Assembly (NCBI GenBank): GCA_040143965.1
Contig: JASJQH010007036.1
Coordinates: forward strand, 1-23,816
From: Basidiobolus ranarum
Lineage: Eukaryota > Basidiobolomycota > Basidiobolomycetes > Basidiobolales
DNA length: 23,816 bases
Direction: 5' to 3'
Numbering within the stretch: the first letter of the stretch is position 1; each line of letters starts with the position of its first letter. Made by a program: the position numbers and the translations under genes. Positions 19,781-23,816 of this stretch are shown here, piece after piece. The notes beneath the pieces are model-generated. The model ran no database searches. It saw nothing but the letters and a program-made list of their open reading frames with translations, and had not been told where the DNA came from.

Positions 19781-20737
19781 GTGGTTTCATAACCTGAACT
19801 CAGAAATGGACGCTAAGACGACGGGTACTTGAATTCATTTTCATAATTTATCAAACCATCTGTGTATTTATTCTGACAAACCCGAACCTTTCGTTCCAAG
19901 ATACTAATGTAGCTTTGACTAATCCTGGACAATCCACTGAGGGAATCATGTGTGCCATTTGTTACGAATTGCCACGTAATTTTGGATTAATGGGTGAGCG
20001 TGGATAGAAGTGGTTTCTCTATTAAAGTATACTAATATACAATCTAAGTTTCTTGTGATCATATCTTTTGTTTAGGTAACAAGGCCGCGTGAAAGATAAA
20101 CAAATATAATGTGAACCGAGTTAACCACATGTATTCTGTAGGTTGTATCAGTATATGGAGACGTGAGGGTCACATACGAAATTTATCTGGGTTGAAAAGA
20201 AGAAGATTGTGTCCGGTCTGTCGTACCTACTCAGAATTGGTAATAGAAACTCCGGTTTATGTGACGCATGGCCAGAAAAAAGACGAATTGATCAAGGAGC
20301 ATGTTTATAAAATATCGCAGACACCTTGTCAATACTTCATAAAATCTCCACGCAATAACCGTCACTGTCCTTTTGGAGATTCTTGCTATTTTCAGCATCT
20401 TGAAGAGAATGGTTCCGTATATAGTTTTTCTGTGCGTGCACGTAACCGTGTTCGTAAGTTCTCCGCCTATGAACGTAATTTTGCCATCGCCAGACCAGCT
20501 GCTCAAAATATAAGTGGTAATGTTACGACACGACAAGAAGATAATTCGTTTTTAACATCCTTGGCAAACTTTTTTTCCTTTGCTCAAGACTCGAGTACTT
20601 CTCACGTAGAGGATAATATATCACGCCATGATGATGATCTGGAGGAACTTTACTTGAGAGAAAACGTTACCTTTGATGTACAAAGTTTGGAATCTCCAGA
20701 CGCCAATATGATATTTCTAATGAATGCAGATGTCTAA
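19781..20737 (+). CDS. Makorin-type RING/CCCH protein, 3' exons
   Basis: Exons 19781-19824, 19901-19993 and about 20121-20737 join in frame. They give MCAICYELPRNFGLM, then NHMYSVGCISIWRREGH, then LKRRRLCPVCR, and an intact CCCH finger C-x12-C-x5-C-x3-H (CQYFIKS...CPFGDSCYFQH), followed by a 120-residue acidic tail. The order RING then CCCH, with the C-terminal finger so placed, is that of makorin E3 ubiquitin ligases. Two RING ligands are missing: the Cys before NH, and the first Cys of the C-x2-C pair that follows, which is Ser (YSVGC). The last intron's acceptor is uncertain: the pyrimidine-rich AG at 20075 leads into an in-frame stop, whereas the AG at 20120 keeps the frame. The 205-codon last exon is fully open, so the protein may still be made, perhaps without ligase activity. 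Confidence 0.6.
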
Positions 20738-21293
20738 TTTGAACAAACTAAATTTCACTAAAGACCTATCCATTTTCTATTGTAAACAATTAAAATATGG
20801 AAGCAGCTAATTTGCAATAGGTTTTTGTGAAAGTAGTTTCAAGTGTATTGTGATTAGATATGTATGAATATATCGCTTAAACAACGCAATCAACATTGAA
20901 ATCTTGTAACTAGCAACTAAGCCTAAATTCATATACTATTTGAAGATATTTTACACTCAGTTCAATTATCACATCAACCCTTAAAAAAGGACCTAGATTG
21001 ACATAAAGTTTGATTCTAATAAACTCTAGGCTTTCTCTTGAATACTCCATAGAACAATAAAATGATCCATATGGATGGCAATCGGAAATACCTATGGAAT
21101 CCAAGAGGAATTGCGGCCAATAGTTGCCGCAATCAAGGGCTTCGATAAAACAAGCGAAATAAATGGAACCATCGTGCCTTTTCTTTTGAAGAAAAAGAAT
21201 GAAAAGTCTAGACTAATACATGGTACAAATGTATATAAGAAAACTGGTGTGCCTCTATCGCTGAGTGTATATCATCTAATCTAATAGTTCACC
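20738..21293. other. Intergenic region before the coiled-coil gene
   Basis: 3' sequence of the makorin locus, then AT-rich DNA. A 69-codon frame at 21075-21284 overlaps the TATA box of the next gene and has no family resemblance, so I treat it as non-coding. Confidence 0.45.
21232..21238 (+). promoter_or_regulatory. TATA box of the coiled-coil gene
   Basis: TATATAA, 56-62 nt upstream of the ATG at 21294, the same spacing as for the trehalase. It supports that start codon. Confidence 0.5.
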
Positions 21294-21767
21294 ATGTTGG
21301 GCACGTTATCCATTATTCCAGTTGGAAGTAGTCCAATGATAACTATAGCCTCGCAGGTGGTAGTTCGTCGATTTGCAAGTATCTTGGCCCCTTCAAGGTC
21401 CAAACAATCTCCCACCCAAAACCCACTACCTTTGGAAGTGATGCCTGACGCACTTCGTTTTATACTTCAACCAAGAGCTCTACCCAAAGTAGATAGCGTC
21501 ACAGAGACAGAGTCTGACTCACAAAAGGGAATGCTACAACAAGTGGATGATTTATTAGAATGCTCATCCCAGATTTTATCCCGCATTCAGGAGACTGCTC
21601 AAAAGAATCAAGATGAACGGGAAAACTTGATAATCTCGCTACATAAGGTGGCTGAAGAATCCGAAAGCAACAAAACTCAAATCAAAGAGTTAACAAAACG
21701 TTTAGAAAGGTACGAGACTAATCACAAACCTAGATTCCCGCGTATCAAAATGGCAGAAAAGAAATAA
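21294..21767 (+). CDS. Small protein with mitochondrial-type N-terminus and coiled coil
   Basis: A single exon encodes 157 residues and matches no family I can name. The N-terminus (about 1-37) has no acidic residue, is rich in S, V and R, and contains ASQVVVRRFASILAPSRSK, which looks like a mitochondrial presequence. A second Met at 15 would still leave such a signal. Residues 79-142 alternate hydrophobic and charged positions with many E, Q and K, as in a parallel coiled coil; the tail is basic (KPRFPRIKMAEKK). A TATA box at 21232-21238 supports the start at 21294. An AATAAA follows at 21817-21822. It converges on the methyltransferase gene. The role is unknown; a mitochondrial scaffold or assembly factor is only a guess. 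Confidence 0.65.
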   Translation: MLGTLSIIPVGSSPMITIASQVVVRRFASILAPSRSKQSPTQNPLPLEVMPDALRFILQPRALPKVDSVTETESDSQKGMLQQVDDLLECSSQILSRIQETAQKNQDERENLIISLHKVAEESESNKTQIKELTKRLERYETNHKPRFPRIKMAEKK

Positions 21768-21816
21768 TTAGTGAAGGTATTTATTAATGTATAGGAACTG
21801 AATCAATAATTTTCAA

Positions 21817-21822
21817 AATAAA
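21817..21822 (+). terminator. Poly(A) signal of the coiled-coil gene
   Basis: AATAAA 50 nt after the stop at 21767, only 17 nt before the opposing signal at 21839-21844. Confidence 0.5.
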
Positions 21823-21838
21823 CTTATTTAAATTATGA

Positions 21839-21844
21839 TTTATT
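21839..21844 (-). terminator. Poly(A) signal of the methyltransferase gene
   Basis: AATAAA on the minus strand, 31 nt beyond the stop at 21875. Confidence 0.5.
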
Positions 21845-21874
21845 GTTCAATGCTTAATCATGATTCGCCGACAA

Positions 21875-22734
21875 TCAGTTGTCTTTTCTTCTCCAGACAC
21901 TGATCTTTTCCTTGCCCTCACGATTTGGGTGACTTTTGCAATCGTCAATCAATTCAAGGTCAAAGAATCGTTCTAGTGCTGACTTGTATGCAGGTATAGA
22001 AACTGTGAAAGGGGGACCACCTTCGCGTTCATCTAGTGGATACATCAAAGCAATCAGAACCCCTCCTGGCTTGATGATTTCTGCGTAGCGTTCACCCCAT
22101 TGAGAGCGAATATCAGGATCGATAGCGCAAAAGAAGCTGAGAAAGAATTCAGTAAACAAGTTGCTTTAGCCCATGTAGCTCAACCACAACTTACGTATAG
22201 TCATAGGCAAATCCGAATTTAGTAGCAAAGTTATCCGTAAAGAAATTGCCCAGTTGAAAGACCGGCTTTTTACCGTTCTGAATTTTCTCTTCCCAATACT
22301 ACAGGGATCGTTATTAACTATAAAAGAGATTCTTCGAAGAATAATAACACTTACTTTGTTGGCAATTTCAACAGCTGAGGGACTAATATCTAGGCCGATG
22401 ACGTCTCTATCGTGAGAAGAAAAATAGGCCACATCATATCCCTATCGCGAAAAAAATTGGTAACTAGGTACTTGGGGCGAACGTCCAACATATATTTACC
22501 TTTCCACAACCAGGGACTATTCCCTTCCCTTCAGGTAATTCGAATTTACGTTCCTCTAAGAGTTGAACTAGTGCAGGTGAAACTTCACCTCCATCCCAGC
22601 CAGTGGTTCCTTCTTTCCATAAACGATCCCAACCTGAAGTAAGAAAGCGTCAGAAGAGAATGTTTAAAAAGTCAAGTAAATGAAGAGACTATACGTTCAA
22701 ATCGTTTCTCAAAATTTTCTTCAGCGTTAGACAT
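21875..22734 (-). CDS. TPMT-family thiol/halide methyltransferase
   Basis: Five exons, 22734-22695, 22633-22500, 22441-22355, 22298-22195 and 22136-21875, join in frame to 208 residues. It has WDRLWKEGTTGWDGGEVSP, the SAM-binding loop IVPGCGKGYDVAYF (around 53-65), the acidic SAM contact GLDISPSAVEIA, then GNFF near the substrate site, YTFFCAIDP, ERYAEIIKPGGVLIALMYPLDEREGGPPF and a final strand ending in WRRK. These are the marks of the thiopurine S-methyltransferase superfamily. It is closest in pattern to the fungal and plant thiol or halide methyltransferases (HOL type), which methylate bisulfide, thiols or halide ions with SAM. The exact substrate cannot be told. There is no signal peptide, so it is cytosolic. 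A TATA box lies at 22785-22793. Confidence 0.92.
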
Positions 22735-22784
22735 TGTGGTTTATAGAGTAATCAAGTAAACATTGAATGTACATGATGGTTGGA

Positions 22785-22793
22785 TTTTATAGT
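22785..22793 (-). promoter_or_regulatory. TATA box of the methyltransferase gene
   Basis: ACTATAAAA on the minus strand, 51-59 nt upstream of the ATG at 22734. A second TATA-like CTATAAAC lies only about 10 nt before the ATG and is too close to act. Confidence 0.5.
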
Positions 22794-23816
22794 AATGATA
22801 TTTTGTGACTTACTAATGTGCGACGTCAACCTACGAGCATTAGTAATACTTCCTAATAGCCTACTCTGTATGGTGCATCGAGATTATGAGTATTATGGAG
22901 AATTGCGGATGCTGGACACCAATGATATAGCTGAAGTTGATTGGTTACTGAGTCGTGGTTGTGGTGACGTTTTTGTTGATTTCTGCATTGGAGGAGCTTG
23001 ATCTAATGTATTAGCTAAATTCGAAGTATTCACATTCAATTAGGAACGGGTGTTACCATTACTCAATAAATATAGCTTTGTCAGCTCAGTATTCTCCGAT
23101 TTTAATCCCAAATTTGGTCATCACGGATATTTCCATTATCCCGAAGATACAACTTCAATCTTGACCACGTTTCTTTTGCTCATTGAAATTGGCCTTATAT
23201 CAAAGAACTTCAAATAGGTGTCATAGTGGGTTGTTGATTTGTTACTAGAGAATTCTGTATCTGTATTTATATTCTTTGATATTTGAATTACAAGTCATCC
23301 TGAACATAGTTTCACATCAATTTAATTCTGGTAACCATTTCGAAATCAGTATAGTAATCAACAAAATAATTTTAGGAACATGAACTTCAGTTACTGATGT
23401 CTAGGAGAGGTAATACTTGGTATTTGGAATCTGTTACTACTGCAAAATTCCTGACTGGGAGAAGACAATTCTGTGACTCTCTATTTTATGAAATCCTTGT
23501 AAATCAATTGGGCTAAATATGGAGTACACAAATGAAGATATTTCTTTTACAATTATTTTAAACTTTCTTTATATATGTTAGGCAGGTCAATCATGTACTC
23601 TCAAATCATATGCCAAGAGAACCTTTTAAGAATAGTGTAGGGGAAGGAAATGTTGAAATTAGCATTGCCTAAACACCTATATAGTCATATATAGCTTAGT
23701 ACTTGGTTATCTTATAATTCACTAAGATATTATCAATTATTCTCAATTGGAATTTACTTAGAAGTTCTCAGATATATAGATTTTTCAAACTTGTGCTAGA
23801 AGCCCCAAACTTTGCA
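22794..23816. other. AT-rich gap at the right edge, no gene seen
   Basis: About 1 kb without a recognisable gene, RNA or repeat. A 73-codon plus-strand frame (22780-23001) overlaps the methyltransferase promoter and matches nothing I know, although its second half is acidic and fairly protein-like. From about 23100 onward the sequence is very AT-rich, with stops in all frames. The next gene presumably lies outside the window. Confidence 0.45.

Noticed and set aside
21075-21284. 69-codon plus-strand open frame
   Set aside because: It overlaps the TATA box of the next gene, and its product matches nothing.
22780-23001. 73-codon plus-strand open frame
   Set aside because: It starts inside the TATA region of the methyltransferase gene and has no recognisable motif. 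I mention it only as part of the right-hand gap.
23677-23694. Inverted repeat CTATATA-GTCA-TATATAG
   Set aside because: Seven-base AT-only arms are expected by chance in DNA this AT-rich.

Overview
This window looks like ordinary nuclear chromosome from an early-diverging fungus. Every multi-exon gene has short GT-AG introns, 51-85 nt in the gene models resolved here. Donors are mostly GTATGT, GTAAGT or GTTAGT, and many introns carry CTAAC- or CTAAT-like branch sites. Gene spacing is compact, base composition is AT-rich, and the products are typical of eukaryotes. The bZIP basic region, Orc2, Pus1 and Doa1/PLAA fit a fungus. The animal-like secreted trehalase, the DM9 proteins and the high intron density argue against a typical ascomycete yeast or mould. 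Placement in Mucoromycota or Zoopagomycota is inference. No tRNA, rRNA, CRISPR array, transposon or virus-like element was recognised.

Layout. 1-1384: a convergent pair of DM9 (DUF3421) paralogues; the plus-strand copy has three introns, runs off the left edge and faces an intronless minus-strand copy. 1385-2274: intergenic, with a strong heat-shock-element array. 2275-3303 (minus): a bZIP transcription factor. 3304-4584: a long gap with telo-box-like repeats and a TATA box but no convincing gene. 4585-6132 (minus): ORC2, divergent from PUS1 at 6436-8289 (plus, nine exons). 8290-9121: a gap holding an unassigned open frame and the trehalase promoter. 9122-11150: a secreted GH37 trehalase (four exons). 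11437-15237: the Doa1/PLAA ubiquitin-binding Cdc48 cofactor (24 exons). 15580-17292: an intronless FGGY-family D-ribulose kinase.

17465-18839 (minus): a secreted protein of unknown family with a HEMMHGFG zinc-protease-like motif. It diverges from a makorin-type CCCH/RING locus at 18956-20737, whose first two zinc modules are degenerate and whose third is intact. 21294-21767: a small coiled-coil protein with a mitochondrial-type N-terminus. It converges on a TPMT/thiol-methyltransferase gene at 21875-22734 (minus). 22735-23816 holds that gene's promoter and AT-rich sequence with no gene that I can see.

The genes do not form one pathway. They cover replication (ORC2), tRNA modification (PUS1), ubiquitin/Cdc48 turnover (DOA1, makorin), sugar metabolism (trehalase, FGGY) and small-molecule methylation. 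Several promoters share one design: a TATA box about 47-60 nt upstream of the ATG. That spacing helped choose start codons. The items most worth a second look are the putative secreted metalloprotease, the makorin locus with lost zinc ligands, the animal-type trehalase, the DM9 pair with its upstream heat-shock array, and the telo-box/TATA segment with no gene behind it.
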